Below, piece by piece: positions 9,485 to 20,697 of a DNA stretch of 64,000 nucleotides. Numbering within the stretch: position 1 is the first letter of the stretch; every line of letters begins with the position of its first letter. The position numbers and the translations under genes were made by a program. Origin of the DNA: Bacteroidaceae bacterium (GTDB lineage Bacteria; Bacteroidota; Bacteroidia; Bacteroidales; Bacteroidaceae); contig JAIKYE010000078.1 in assembly GCA_024683455.1 (NCBI GenBank), positions 1 to 64,000 of the forward strand, written 5' to 3'. Under the pieces are notes generated by a model that saw only the letters and a list, made by a program, of their open reading frames with translations, made no database searches and was not told the DNA's origin.

Positions 9485-10678
9485 ATGACACTGAGCAATC
9501 TGAAAGAGAAAAGTTGGATGCAAGGCGACATGGTAATATGGATGGTATTCCTATTCCTGTGCATGATATCTGTAATTGAGGTGTATAGCGCAACAAGCAC
9601 TATGACCTATTCCAACGGGCACTATTGGGATCCTGTATTACGTCATAGTGCATTCTTGGGGATTGGAATAGTCTTTGCATGGCTCATAACACAGATTTCT
9701 TGCAATTGGTTCAAACTGGGTTCTCTTGTCGTATTAGCTATATCCATACTGTTACTCATTGTCGTTCTTTTCACTACTAAGATTAACGGTGGAGCACGTT
9801 GGCTGGAAATAGGAAAGATATCATTCCAGCCTTCTGAATTGGCCAAGATGGGACTAATTGGCTTCACAGCTTTTGTTCTCTCAACATCAAGAGACGAAAA
9901 AGGAGCCTCTAAGATTGGTACCAAATGGGTTTTAGGAGTAACTGGATTTGTTTTACTACTCATCGCCACAGAGAACCTCTCTACAGCGGGCATCATAGGT
10001 ATAACAATATTTGGCATATTGTTCTATGCCCAAGCGCCCAAGAAATATCTTGCAATAATCGTAGGACTGGTCTTAGCAGGTATCGTATTAGGAGGAACAA
10101 CCATTTATACCCTATCCAAGTCTGAAGAAACAATGGAGAAGATGGCTCAGGGACCTCTTCACCGTATCCCCACATGGGTACATCGTCTTACCACACATAG
10201 TGAAGTACCAGAAGACCCCAAGAATTACCCATTAACAGAAAACATACAGGTTACGCACGCAAACATTGCCATTGGAACATGCGGTATTATAGGAAAAGGA
10301 CCAGGGAACTCTGTACAACGCGACTACCTTCCTCAGGCATATTCAGATTTCATCTATGCTATCATCATTGAAGAAACTGGAGTTTTTGGCCTATTTGGTG
10401 TAATGTTCCTATACCTACTATTGATGTGGCAATCCATGAAGATTGCAAGTAGATGCAAATCCCGATTCCCATCGTATCTGGTTATGGGTCTTGCGCTAAT
10501 GATAGTGATACAAGCCATGGTAAACATGGCTGTAGCGACGGGTGCATTTCCTGTCACCGGCCAACCGCTTCCACTAATCAGCCGAGGCGGAACCAGTACG
10601 TTCGTGAATTGTGCATACTTTGGTATGATACTGAGTGTTAGCAGAACAGCAAAAAGAAAAGAAGAATATTCTATATAA
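9485..10678 (+). CDS. ftsW: Septal peptidoglycan glycosyltransferase FtsW
   Basis: SEDS-family polymerase that extends glycan strands from lipid II at the septum with FtsI. The 397 residues show about ten membrane segments, the conserved NGGARWLEIG loop with the FQPSELAK motif, and the ending PLPLISRGGTS that marks FtsW/RodA/SpoVE. Its place between murD and murG identifies it as FtsW rather than RodA. Gap to murD 51 bp, without a clear promoter. Confidence 0.95.
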   Translation: MTLSNLKEKSWMQGDMVIWMVFLFLCMISVIEVYSATSTMTYSNGHYWDPVLRHSAFLGIGIVFAWLITQISCNWFKLGSLVVLAISILLLIVVLFTTKINGGARWLEIGKISFQPSELAKMGLIGFTAFVLSTSRDEKGASKIGTKWVLGVTGFVLLLIATENLSTAGIIGITIFGILFYAQAPKKYLAIIVGLVLAGIVLGGTTIYTLSKSEETMEKMAQGPLHRIPTWVHRLTTHSEVPEDPKNYPLTENIQVTHANIAIGTCGIIGKGPGNSVQRDYLPQAYSDFIYAIIIEETGVFGLFGVMFLYLLLMWQSMKIASRCKSRFPSYLVMGLALMIVIQAMVNMAVATGAFPVTGQPLPLISRGGTSTFVNCAYFGMILSVSRTAKRKEEYSI

Positions 10679-10691
10679 TATAATAAGGTAT

Positions 10692-13187
10692 ATGGAAGAT
10701 TTGAGAGTCATCATAAGCGGAGGAGGAACAGGAGGACATATCTTTCCTGCTATCAGTATTGCAAATGCACTAAAGGAATTGTGCCCAAAGGCAGAAATTC
10801 TATTCGTTGGTGCAGAAGGAAGAATGGAAATGCAAAAAGTTCCTGCTGCCGGCTACAAAATAGTTGGACTACCCGTCAGAGGTTTACTACGGCCCCTGTG
10901 GAAACCTGGCAATATAGGTGTATTGTGGGATTTTATGCGAAGCAAAAAGGCTATCAAGAAAACCATACGTCTGTTTAAGCCGCATGTAGCGGTAGGAGTA
11001 GGCGGATATGCAAGTTCTGCCACGCTCAATGCAGCATATGAGTTAGGCATCCCATGTCTGATTCAGGAACAGAACAGCTTTGCCGGATTAACAAACAAAA
11101 CGCTTGCAAAAAAAGCTAGTAAGATTTGTGTAGCCTATGAGGGCATGGAGCGTTTCTTCCCCCAAGACAAAATAATGCTAACAGGTAATCCTGTCAGACA
11201 AAATCTTGTAAACAAGAACATAACAAGAGAAGACGCAGCAAACGAGTTCAAATTCAAGGTAGATATGCCCACCATACTCCTTGTCGGAGGAAGTCTGGGT
11301 GCAAAAACCTTGAATGAAAGTGTACTGCAAAATCTTGATAAAATAGCAGAAGCTCCTGTACAATTTATATGGCAAACTGGAGGTTATTACAAAGAGGAAA
11401 TAGCCAATGAATTGAAAGGGAAAAACGTGCCTAATAATCTGTATATAAAAGATTTTATAGGACGCATGGACATGGCATACCGACTGGCAGACCTTGTGAT
11501 AAGCAGGGCTGGAGCCAGCAGTATCAGCGAACTATGTCTGTTGGGGAAACCAAGTATTCTGGTACCGAGTCCAAATGTGGCAGAGGACCATCAGACTCAC
11601 AATGCCATGGCACTGGTAAACAAAGAAGCTGCCCTGTATGTCAAGGATATGAATGCTGTAGCAGAGCTAATTCCATTGGCGCTGACAACAGTTGTGGATG
11701 CAGACAAGTTGAAGACTCTGGGCGAGAATGCCTATAAAATGGCATATAAGGATTCTGCACGTATTATTGCAGAAGAGGTTTTGAAATTATCAAAAAAAAT
11801 AAAGAATATGAATCTAAACGACATAAAATCAGTATATTTCGTCGGCATAGGCGGCATAGGAATGAGTGCCATTGCCAGATATTTCCTACATAAAGGGTTG
11901 ATTGTGGGCGGATATGATAAAACTCCAAGCGACCTAACAAAGAAACTTCAGGAAGAAGGTGCATCTATTCATTATACAGAAGATGTTGAGCAGATACCTG
12001 ACGAATGCAAAGAGTCATCATCAACACTTATTATCTATACACCAGCCATACCTGCAGAACACAAGGAAATGGCATACTTCCGACAGAACGGTTTTGAGAT
12101 ACAGAAACGAGCACAGGTCTTAGGAACCCTTACACGTTCACTGAAGGGACTCTGTGTGGCAGGAACCCATGGAAAGACTACAACAAGTAGCATGGCAGCA
12201 CATTTACTACATCAGAGCCACATTGACTGTAATGCTTTCTTGGGTGGAATCACCAAGAACTATGGTACGAACTATATCATCAGCAAAGACAGTCCCTATG
12301 TGGTAATAGAGGCTGACGAATTCGACCGTAGTTTCCATTGGCTAACTCCTTATGCCAGCGTTATTACAGCAACAGATGCAGATCATCTAGATATCTATGG
12401 CACTGAAGAAGCTTATTTAGAGAGCTTCAGCAAATACAGCAGCCTCATCCAGTCTGGCGGTTTCTTGATTTTGCATACAGGATTAAAGATGAAGCCTTGC
12501 GTACAGGAGCGTGTCACCACCTATACTTATAGCCGCGAAGAAGGTGATTTTCACGCAGAAAACGTAAAGATTGGCAACGGAGAAATTTCTTTTAATCTGA
12601 TATCGCCACTTGGTAATATAAAGAACATAAAGCTTGGCGTCCCTGTTACAGTAAATATTGAGAATGGAATCGCAGCCATGGCACTTGCACAAATAGCAGG
12701 TGCAAACGAGGAAGAGATTCGAAAAGGAATGGAATCTTTCGGAGGTGTAGATCGCAGGTTCGATTTTCGCCTTAGAACAGATAAAATGGTATATCTCAGT
12801 GACTATGCTCACCATCCAGAAGAGATCCGCCAAAGTTTGCTTAGTATCAAGCAACTGTATGAAGGAAGGAAGATTAAAGTCATCTTCCAACCTCATTTAT
12901 ACACACGAACAAGAGATTTCTATCGTGATTTTGCGAATGCTTTATCCTTGCTGGATGATGTTACCATCGTAGATATCTATCCAGCAAGAGAAGCGCCCAT
13001 CCCAGGCGTGACCAGTGCACTTATTTATGACAATCTGCGCTCCGGAATAAAGAAACAAATGTGCAAGAAGGAAGAGATTTGCGACATTGTTCGTCAAGGA
13101 GGATTTGATGTTCTCGTAACATTAGGGGCGGGAGATATCGAAAATTACGCCGACCAAATAACAGAAATACTTAAACCACAATCATGA
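10692..13187 (+). CDS. murGC: Fused MurG glycosyltransferase - MurC ligase reading frame
   Basis: One uninterrupted frame of 831 codons. Residues 1-372 are a complete MurG, which makes lipid II from lipid I and UDP-GlcNAc: the GGGTGGHIFPA motif near residue 10, the GGSLGAK segment and SRAGASSISE are all present. Residues 373-831 are a complete MurC (UDP-MurNAc:L-alanine ligase) starting at its own Met (11808), with GIGGIGMS and the P-loop GTHGKTT at 491-497. Each half has its family's normal length, and no linker is inserted. The joint is a run of eight A (11792-11799) followed by TAA out of frame; with seven A, MurG would stop at 11802 (native numbering) and murC would start a few bases later. 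So this is a true fusion, a slippage site or a one-base sequencing error. The start at 10692 is chosen over 10635 because the latter overlaps ftsW. Confidence 0.9.
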   Translation: MEDLRVIISGGGTGGHIFPAISIANALKELCPKAEILFVGAEGRMEMQKVPAAGYKIVGLPVRGLLRPLWKPGNIGVLWDFMRSKKAIKKTIRLFKPHVAVGVGGYASSATLNAAYELGIPCLIQEQNSFAGLTNKTLAKKASKICVAYEGMERFFPQDKIMLTGNPVRQNLVNKNITREDAANEFKFKVDMPTILLVGGSLGAKTLNESVLQNLDKIAEAPVQFIWQTGGYYKEEIANELKGKNVPNNLYIKDFIGRMDMAYRLADLVISRAGASSISELCLLGKPSILVPSPNVAEDHQTHNAMALVNKEAALYVKDMNAVAELIPLALTTVVDADKLKTLGENAYKMAYKDSARIIAEEVLKLSKKIKNMNLNDIKSVYFVGIGGIGMSAIARYFLHKGLIVGGYDKTPSDLTKKLQEEGASIHYTEDVEQIPDECKESSSTLIIYTPAIPAEHKEMAYFRQNGFEIQKRAQVLGTLTRSLKGLCVAGTHGKTTTSSMAAHLLHQSHIDCNAFLGGITKNYGTNYIISKDSPYVVIEADEFDRSFHWLTPYASVITATDADHLDIYGTEEAYLESFSKYSSLIQSGGFLILHTGLKMKPCVQERVTTYTYSREEGDFHAENVKIGNGEISFNLISPLGNIKNIKLGVPVTVNIENGIAAMALAQIAGANEEEIRKGMESFGGVDRRFDFRLRTDKMVYLSDYAHHPEEIRQSLLSIKQLYEGRKIKVIFQPHLYTRTRDFYRDFANALSLLDDVTIVDIYPAREAPIPGVTSALIYDNLRSGIKKQMCKKEEICDIVRQGGFDVLVTLGAGDIENYADQITEILKPQS
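11792..11802 (+). other. A8 tract and out-of-frame TAA at the murG/murC joint
   Basis: Eight A (11792-11799) directly followed by TAA in the -1 register. RNA polymerase or ribosome slippage by one base here would end MurG at the TAA, six bases ahead of the murC ATG (11808). In the frame as given, the ribosome reads Lys-Lys-Ile-Lys-Asn through the joint. Confidence 0.8.
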
Positions 13188-13930
13188 AGATTGCACTCAA
13201 AATAATACTCCTCCTATTGGTTGCAGGCTATCTGATCTTTGCAATTGTAAGGTTCTCCCAACGCACGGAGGAACGCGTTTGTGAGGCCGTAGATATACAA
13301 ATAGAGGATAGTTTGGAAGGTGGATTCGTGACCGCGGATTACATACATAACATTCTAACCAAGAATAAGGTCTTTGCAGAGGGGCAAAAGCTAAGCAGCA
13401 TAGACATACAAGGGCTGGAGGAAAAACTCCAAAAAGACCCCTATATTGATAGCGCAAGATGCTACTGCTCTGCAGCAAGCCATTTATGTATTCAAATATT
13501 CCCACAACGACCCATTCTCCACATTGCACAAAATAACGGAGAGAACTATTATCTTGACGGAAGCGGCACCATCATGCCAATAGAAAATATGAACATAGAC
13601 CTCTGTGTAGCAACAGGTAACATCACCAAAGACTACGCAAAGAAAAACCTTATAGAATTGGCCAAGTACATACATAAAGATGATTTTTGGGACAAACAAA
13701 TAGAGCAGATTCATGTGACAGACAACCATGAGATAGAGCTATACCCAAGGGTTGGAGAACATGTTATTATATTAGGAACAGTAGAAAACTTCAAAAAGAA
13801 ACTTGATAAATTGATGATTTTTTATAAAAACGGCCTTAGTAAGACAGGATGGAACAAATACTCCATTATTAACTTGTCATTTGACGGACAGATTGTATGT
13901 ACCAAGAAAAATAACACAAAAAAAATATAG
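13184..13930 (+). CDS. ftsQ: Cell division protein FtsQ
   Basis: Bitopic divisome protein of 248 residues: short cytoplasmic tail, one membrane segment (about 5-22), then a POTRA-like and beta domain in the periplasm. The sequence is only weakly conserved; the assignment rests on topology and on the place between murC and ftsA. Its ATG overlaps the murC stop as ATGA, indicating coupled translation. There is no ddl gene between murC and ftsQ. Confidence 0.88.
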   Translation: MKIALKIILLLLVAGYLIFAIVRFSQRTEERVCEAVDIQIEDSLEGGFVTADYIHNILTKNKVFAEGQKLSSIDIQGLEEKLQKDPYIDSARCYCSAASHLCIQIFPQRPILHIAQNNGENYYLDGSGTIMPIENMNIDLCVATGNITKDYAKKNLIELAKYIHKDDFWDKQIEQIHVTDNHEIELYPRVGEHVIILGTVENFKKKLDKLMIFYKNGLSKTGWNKYSIINLSFDGQIVCTKKNNTKKI

Positions 13931-13933
13931 ACT

Positions 13934-15328
13934 ATGGGAGCAGAAAAGGACATTATCGTTGCCGTGGAACTAGGTTCCACCGCCATTAGGGGCATTGCTG
14001 GTAAAAGGGAGCCAGATGGCACTATGCGAATCTTGGCTATTTCACAAGAAGAAACCAATGACTCCATCAGGAAAGGACTCGTTGATAATATCGACAAAAC
14101 TACGCAAGCTATATCGCATGTTGTGAAGAAAATCAATGATGAATTGGGTATATCCACAACACGAATATTTGTGGGACTCTCTGGCCAATCTCTGAGAACA
14201 ATGGAAAACAAAGTTCCATATCAGTTCGCAGAGAAAACGCTTATAGACAACAAGATAATAGATCAGCTTAAGGAAATAAATAACAATGTAATATATCCGC
14301 AAGCTAAAATCCATGATGTAATTCCTCAGGAATACAAAATAGGAAATCGCTATGTTCAGGATCCTGTTGGCATGCAATGCGAACATATAGAAGCACGTTT
14401 CGTTAACGTTGTCGCCCGTAATGGCGTAAGCGAGAATATCGAACGTTGCGTAAAGAATGCGGGACTTGAGGTGGCCGACCTACTTATCTCACCCATATGT
14501 CTGGCAGACTGTTTACTCAATGCCAATGAGAAACGCTCAGGATGCGCTTTAGTGGATATTGGAGCAGACACAACTACCATCTCTGTTTATTACTCCAATA
14601 TACTCCGACATCTTGTCGTAATCCCCTTAGGTGGCAGCAATGTTACCACGGACATCAGTACAAAGAGTATAGAACTAGGAGAAGCCGAACAACTTAAATT
14701 AAAATATGGAACGGCATGGCATGAGAACGAGGAAGAACCCAACAAGAACAAGATTCAGATAAGTTTTGACCGTACTATCACAGAAGGTGAGCTCTCAAAT
14801 ATCACAGAAGCCAGATACGAAGAAATTATCGTTAATATCTGGGCGCATATTAAGCAATACAATGACAAACTGCTATCCGGAATACTGTTGACAGGTGGTA
14901 CAAGCAAAGCAAAGAATCTTATTAAGGCAATTACAGAATACTCGCAAACAGACAAGCAGATTCGACTTGCCAAAGGATTGCCGTTTAATATCAGTCTGGC
15001 TCCCAATATTTACATCCCAGAGGATAGCAACCTATATAGTCTTATGGCACTTTTACTCAAGGGAGACCAAAACTGTGTAGGACAGGCTACTGTTACACCT
15101 GAGGTTCCACCAACATCTACAACACAAGAAAAAGAGGAATCAACGGAAAACATCACTTCCCAAAAGGACGAAACAGTTGTAGAAGGTTTAGGAACAACAA
15201 TAGAAGAGGAAACTGAGAAAAAAGAAAAACCGAAAAAGGATGGCGGCATAAAAAAGAGGATAAGCAATGTATTTAGCGAAATAAAGAAGATGCTGACCGA
15301 CCCTGAGGATGAAGAGATAACTGACTAA
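13934..15328 (+). CDS. ftsA: Cell division protein FtsA
   Basis: Actin-fold ATPase that anchors FtsZ filaments to the membrane. The 464 residues show the N-terminal phosphate-binding strand VAVELGSTAIRGIAG, the second ATP motif ALVDIGADTTT and the adenosine motif GILLTGGTSKA. After the core (about 380) comes a Glu/Thr/Lys-rich linker of some 60 residues, then a short helix KKRISNVFSEIKKML near the end, which fits the C-terminal membrane-targeting helix of FtsA. It lies 3 bp after ftsQ and 25 bp before ftsZ. Confidence 0.96.
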   Translation: MGAEKDIIVAVELGSTAIRGIAGKREPDGTMRILAISQEETNDSIRKGLVDNIDKTTQAISHVVKKINDELGISTTRIFVGLSGQSLRTMENKVPYQFAEKTLIDNKIIDQLKEINNNVIYPQAKIHDVIPQEYKIGNRYVQDPVGMQCEHIEARFVNVVARNGVSENIERCVKNAGLEVADLLISPICLADCLLNANEKRSGCALVDIGADTTTISVYYSNILRHLVVIPLGGSNVTTDISTKSIELGEAEQLKLKYGTAWHENEEEPNKNKIQISFDRTITEGELSNITEARYEEIIVNIWAHIKQYNDKLLSGILLTGGTSKAKNLIKAITEYSQTDKQIRLAKGLPFNISLAPNIYIPEDSNLYSLMALLLKGDQNCVGQATVTPEVPPTSTTQEKEESTENITSQKDETVVEGLGTTIEEETEKKEKPKKDGGIKKRISNVFSEIKKMLTDPEDEEITD

Positions 15329-15353
15329 AATTAACGGAAAAAGAAAGAGTATT

Positions 15354-16682
15354 ATGGCAGACAATATGAATTTCAACCAAGGAGGCATTTCTTTTAACTT
15401 CGAGTCAAAAGCATCACAAAGCATCATCAAGGTCATTGGTGTTGGCGGTGGTGGTGGTAATGCCGTTAATCACATGTATCGTGAAGGTATACATGATGTT
15501 ACCTACGTGTTATGTAATACCGACAAGAAAGCTTTAAGCGACTCTCCCATACCCAACCATCTCCAGTTAGGAAAAGATGGACTAGGAGCAGGAAACCGTC
15601 CTGAGAAGGCAAGACAGGCCGCACTGGAAAGCATGGACGAGATTAAAGAAATGCTCAGTGACGGTACCCGTATGGTATTTATCACTGCGGGAATGGGTGG
15701 AGGAACTGGAACTGGCGCTGCTCCTATCATAGCACAATGTGCTAAAGACGCAGGTATCCTTACCGTCGGAATTGTAACCATACCCTTCAAATTCGAAGGC
15801 AACAAAAAAATCAATCAGGCGTTGGATGGCGTAGAAGAAATATCTAAGCATGTTGATGCATTGCTAGTTATTAACAACGAACGATTACGCGAAATTTACC
15901 CAGAACTAACCGTACTGACAGCTTTCGCAAAAGCCGATGACACCCTCAGCATTGCTGCAAAGAGCATTGCAGAGATTATCACTATGCATGGTATCATGAA
16001 CCTCGACTTCCAGGATGTAACAACCGTTCTGAAAGATGGTGGAGTTGCAATCATGAGTACAGGATACGGAGAAGGCGAGAATCGTGTTACGAAGGCCATC
16101 AATGAAGCTTTGAATAGTCCTTTGCTGAACAATAACGACATTTTCAATTCAAAGAAGGTACTTCTAAACATCAACTTCTGTAGCGATAAGGAAGACGAAA
16201 GCCTTATGATGGAAGAGATTAATGAAGTACATGAATTTATGAGTAAGTTCCGCGAAGACGTAGAAACGAAATGGGGCTTGGCTACAGACAGTTCATTAGG
16301 TAACAAAGTTAAAATAACGTTGCTCGCTACCGGGTTCGGGCTTCAGAATGTTCCAGGTATTACAGAGATGTCTGAACAGCAATCCCGTGAAAAAGCCGCT
16401 CTTGAACAGGAAGAGAAGCAGAAAGAGGGAGAACGTATGGAAATATACTACGGCAGCGACAAGTCATCTCCCCGCCGTCGTCGCTACGTTCACATCTTCA
16501 GAGACGACGAACTTGATAATGACGATATCATCTCAATGGTAGAAACATTACCCACTTATCGTCGTACAAAAGATGACCTGAATAAATTATCTTCCATAAA
16601 ATCAACCAACAGACCCATAGAGAGCACGCCTACGCCTGAATCTGAAACGGAATCAGATGGCATTTTGACATTTAATTTTTAA
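15354..16682 (+). CDS. ftsZ: Cell division GTPase FtsZ
   Basis: Tubulin-like GTPase that forms the division ring. The 442 residues include the nucleotide-binding GVGGGGGNAVNHM near residue 27 and the signature GGGTGTGAAP from about residue 115, then the GTPase-activating NxDFQDV segment. The C-terminal linker is acidic and rich in Arg clusters, and the protein ends SDGILTFNF, a possible FtsA-binding tail that differs from the proteobacterial one. Last gene of the dcw operon; its stop is only 13 bp from the end of the convergent recO. Confidence 0.98.
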   Translation: MADNMNFNQGGISFNFESKASQSIIKVIGVGGGGGNAVNHMYREGIHDVTYVLCNTDKKALSDSPIPNHLQLGKDGLGAGNRPEKARQAALESMDEIKEMLSDGTRMVFITAGMGGGTGTGAAPIIAQCAKDAGILTVGIVTIPFKFEGNKKINQALDGVEEISKHVDALLVINNERLREIYPELTVLTAFAKADDTLSIAAKSIAEIITMHGIMNLDFQDVTTVLKDGGVAIMSTGYGEGENRVTKAINEALNSPLLNNNDIFNSKKVLLNINFCSDKEDESLMMEEINEVHEFMSKFREDVETKWGLATDSSLGNKVKITLLATGFGLQNVPGITEMSEQQSREKAALEQEEKQKEGERMEIYYGSDKSSPRRRRYVHIFRDDELDNDDIISMVETLPTYRRTKDDLNKLSSIKSTNRPIESTPTPESETESDGILTFNF

Positions 16683-16695
16683 TACGGAACAATCT

Positions 16696-17421
16696 CTAAG
16701 AAAACACAGTTCGCAGCACATCCAAGGACTTTAATTCAGGAATTTCTGGGATGTGCATGCGATAATAATCTACTAATGCATCCAGTATTCTCGCCCTTTG
16801 CTGGCGGTTGAATCTGAAAAGATGAATTGTAGAATAGTCCATCCTCAACAAACGAGGAAGGAAAACTGATTCTTCAGAACTCAGATATTGCCCGTGTGCA
16901 GGAAGCGAATTTATCATCACAGCATCCCTCATATCAAATACCATTCCCTGCTCGTACTCTCTAACATTAGGCCAGAAACCTAAAAAACGGGTTAGGTGAA
17001 GTAAGAATACAAGATGAAAATTTGCTACTCCATTTTCAGACCGATCGAGCCATTGGAGACTATTGTACAGATACTGGAATAACGGAGGGTTTTCCATCTC
17101 GTGCTTTAAAGCATGGTATAAAATCTCAGATAGAAATAGAGCCAACGTTCCTTTTACATGATCATATGGTAATGAATCGTAAGAAATGTGTAGTCTCATA
17201 TCACTTATCCGTTGTAAAGTCTGAGAAGGTCTAAAGTCAAAATCAATCTCCAATATATTTAACGGACGCAGAAGCAACGTCTTAACATTACCTCGTTTCT
17301 GCTTGGATGTCTTAACTATAAAACCAACATTCCCATGCTGTTGTGTGTAGATATTTACAATAACGTTATCATCATTATATCTTATCTGATGTAGCACAAC
17401 CCCTAACGTTCGTTCCAACAT
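16696..17421 (-). CDS. recO: DNA repair protein RecO
   Basis: RecFOR pathway mediator that loads RecA on SSB-coated single strands. The 241-residue protein has an N-terminal OB fold with the typical opening (VVLHQIRYNDDNVIVNIYT), a helical centre and a C-terminal part. The four-Cys zinc site found in many RecO proteins is missing, as in other Bacteroidetes members. It is convergent with ftsZ with almost no spacer, so the two transcripts probably overlap. Confidence 0.9.
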   Translation of the reverse strand: MLERTLGVVLHQIRYNDDNVIVNIYTQQHGNVGFIVKTSKQKRGNVKTLLLRPLNILEIDFDFRPSQTLQRISDMRLHISYDSLPYDHVKGTLALFLSEILYHALKHEMENPPLFQYLYNSLQWLDRSENGVANFHLVFLLHLTRFLGFWPNVREYEQGMVFDMRDAVMINSLPAHGQYLSSEESVFLPRLLRMDYSTIHLFRFNRQQRARILDALVDYYRMHIPEIPELKSLDVLRTVFS

Positions 17422-17526
17422 GTTCTCAATACTTCATTTCGTCTTGTAAAGTTACAAAAAAGTATGGTTTTACCCATGCATTCCCTCATTTTTACAACAT
17501 AAAAGACATTTTTCTTCAAAAATATT

Positions 17527-17556
17527 TTGTTGGTCAACGAAAAAGAACTACCTTTG
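17527..17556 (+). promoter_or_regulatory. Promoter of tRNA-Glu and rpsT
   Basis: TTG (17527-17529), 19 bp, TACCTTTG (17549-17556): an ideal Bacteroidetes promoter. It would start a transcript about 50 bases before tRNA-Glu that runs on into rpsT. Confidence 0.8.
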
Positions 17557-17610
17557 CAACCGCAATTGAGGAAACTCCCTCGAAAGCACAGGCTAAAAAG
17601 CCGAAGGTTC

Positions 17611-17682
17611 GGTCCCTTCGTCTATCGGTTAGGACGAGAGATTTTCATTCTCTAAAGAGGAGTTCGACTCTCCTAGGGACTA
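17611..17682 (+). tRNA. tRNA-Glu (TTC)
   Basis: A 72-nt cloverleaf folds cleanly: acceptor GGTCCCT/AGGGACT (one G-U), D-stem GTCT/GGAC, anticodon stem AGAGA/TCTCT with loop TTTTCAT (anticodon TTC), T-stem AGGAG/CTCCT with loop TTCGACT. CCA is not encoded. It lies 32 bp upstream of rpsT under the same promoter. Confidence 0.95.
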
Positions 17683-17714
17683 CAAAAAACAAAAGAAAAT
17701 AAAGAAAGTTCAAA

Positions 17715-17969
17715 ATGGCTAATCACAAATCATCAGTCAAGAGAATCCGTCAGGAGGAGAAAAGAAGACTCCACAACAGATATTACGCCAAAACAATGCG
17801 TAATGCTGTACGCAAGTTGCGTGCAACCACAGACAAGGCTGCAGCTATCGAATTGTTCCCAAGCGTCCAGAAAGCTTTGGACAAGTTGGCTAAGGTAAAT
17901 ATTATTCACAAGAATAAGGCTGCAAACCTAAAGTCTAAGCTGGCTCGTCATATTCAGAAGCTAGCATAA
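17715..17969 (+). CDS. rpsT: 30S ribosomal protein S20
   Basis: Primary 16S rRNA-binding ribosomal protein of 84 residues, Lys/Arg-rich and helical, with the family opening [18 protein letters not shown] and the ending [14 protein letters not shown]. It is transcribed with tRNA-Glu and followed by a strong terminator. Confidence 0.98.
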   Translation: MANHKSSVKRIRQEEKRRLHNRYYAKTMRNAVRKLRATTDKAAAIELFPSVQKALDKLAKVNIIHKNKAANLKSKLARHIQKLA

Positions 17970-18000
17970 TTGCACTCTATTTGTCATAGCGGACACGAGT

Positions 18001-18033
18001 AAAAGCAGTTTCCATACGGGAGCTGCTTTTTTT
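18001..18033 (+). terminator. Intrinsic terminator after rpsT
   Basis: AAAAGCAG...CTGCTTTT stem with a loop of about 15 nt, followed by an unbroken T run, 31 bp after the rpsT stop. Confidence 0.85.
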
Positions 18034-18045
18034 GTTTTCTTTCCT

Positions 18046-18075
18046 TTGCCGTTTGTTTTTTTTTATATAAATTTG
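18046..18075 (+). promoter_or_regulatory. Promoter of gyrB
   Basis: TTG (18046-18048) and TAAATTTG (18068-18075) are separated by 19 bp; the gyrB ATG follows 27 bp after the -7 box. Confidence 0.7.
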
Positions 18076-18099
18076 TACCAAATTTAACGTCATTCTTAA

Positions 18100-20070
<1,971 letters not shown>

Positions 20071-20093
20071 ATTATTCTAATCTTAAATAACTG

Positions 20094-20131
20094 AATAGGG
20101 GTGCCACATTACGTGACGCCCCTATTATTTT
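20094..20131. terminator. Bidirectional terminator between gyrB and the ProX-like gene
   Basis: AATAGGGGTG (20094-20103) pairs with CGCCCCTATT (20117-20126) around a short loop, followed by TATTTTT on the plus strand. The genes converge here and the minus-strand gene ends at 20132, so the hairpin may serve both. Confidence 0.75.
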
Positions 20132-20650
20132 TCACAATGTAATATATTCGTAAGTATTTCCCACAATCTGTAAGTAACGTTCGAACTCACCCCTGCTTAT
20201 CACCACCGTTCCTCTACAATCGTTAGGATGGAAACTCAACGTTTCCGCGTCCTGCAATCGGCTATCAAGAAAGAGGTGAACATGATGTTCCGTATCATTT
20301 ATCAATCCAAATGGTGATACGCTGCCAGGCTCCAAGCCAAGATATCGCATCATACGCTCAGGTGAGGCAAAGGAGAGCTTTCCTGGTGCATTCATCCCTT
20401 GGGCGGTAAGGGCAGCCTTCAGGCGGTGTTCCAATTCATGAATATCCAAATCATAGTCGCAATGAAAACACACCAAATAATGTTGATTCCCCTTATGATT
20501 ACGCAGAAAGATATTCTTACAATGTATACTGCCATCATCCTTCCACCATCTCTTAGCCTCCTCTATGGTCTTCCCTTCAGGATGATTATAGTTGGTGAAA
20601 GCAATACCATGCTCCCGAAGGAAGCTAAGAACAAGTTCTTCTCTTTCCAT
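20132..20650 (-). CDS. Prolyl-tRNA editing protein (YbaK/ProX family)
   Basis: Free-standing YbaK/PrdX-type aminoacyl-tRNA deacylase that removes a wrongly attached amino acid, typically alanine from tRNA-Pro. The 172 residues cover the whole single domain: NHPEGKTIEEA, CKNIFLRNHKGNQHYL with the conserved Lys, GSVSPFGLIND, and the closing FHPNDCRGTVVIS. No neighbouring proS supports the assignment; the substrate is inferred from the family. Confidence 0.85.
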   Translation of the reverse strand: MEREELVLSFLREHGIAFTNYNHPEGKTIEEAKRWWKDDGSIHCKNIFLRNHKGNQHYLVCFHCDYDLDIHELEHRLKAALTAQGMNAPGKLSFASPERMMRYLGLEPGSVSPFGLINDTEHHVHLFLDSRLQDAETLSFHPNDCRGTVVISRGEFERYLQIVGNTYEYITL

Positions 20651-20697
20651 GATATATCTTCTTTAACTTTAAACAAAGCAATAATTTTCTTAGCAAC

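Noticed and set aside
10635-10691. Earlier murG start at 10635
   Set aside because: It lies inside ftsW and adds residues not found in MurG; the ATG at 10692 gives a normal MurG N-terminus.
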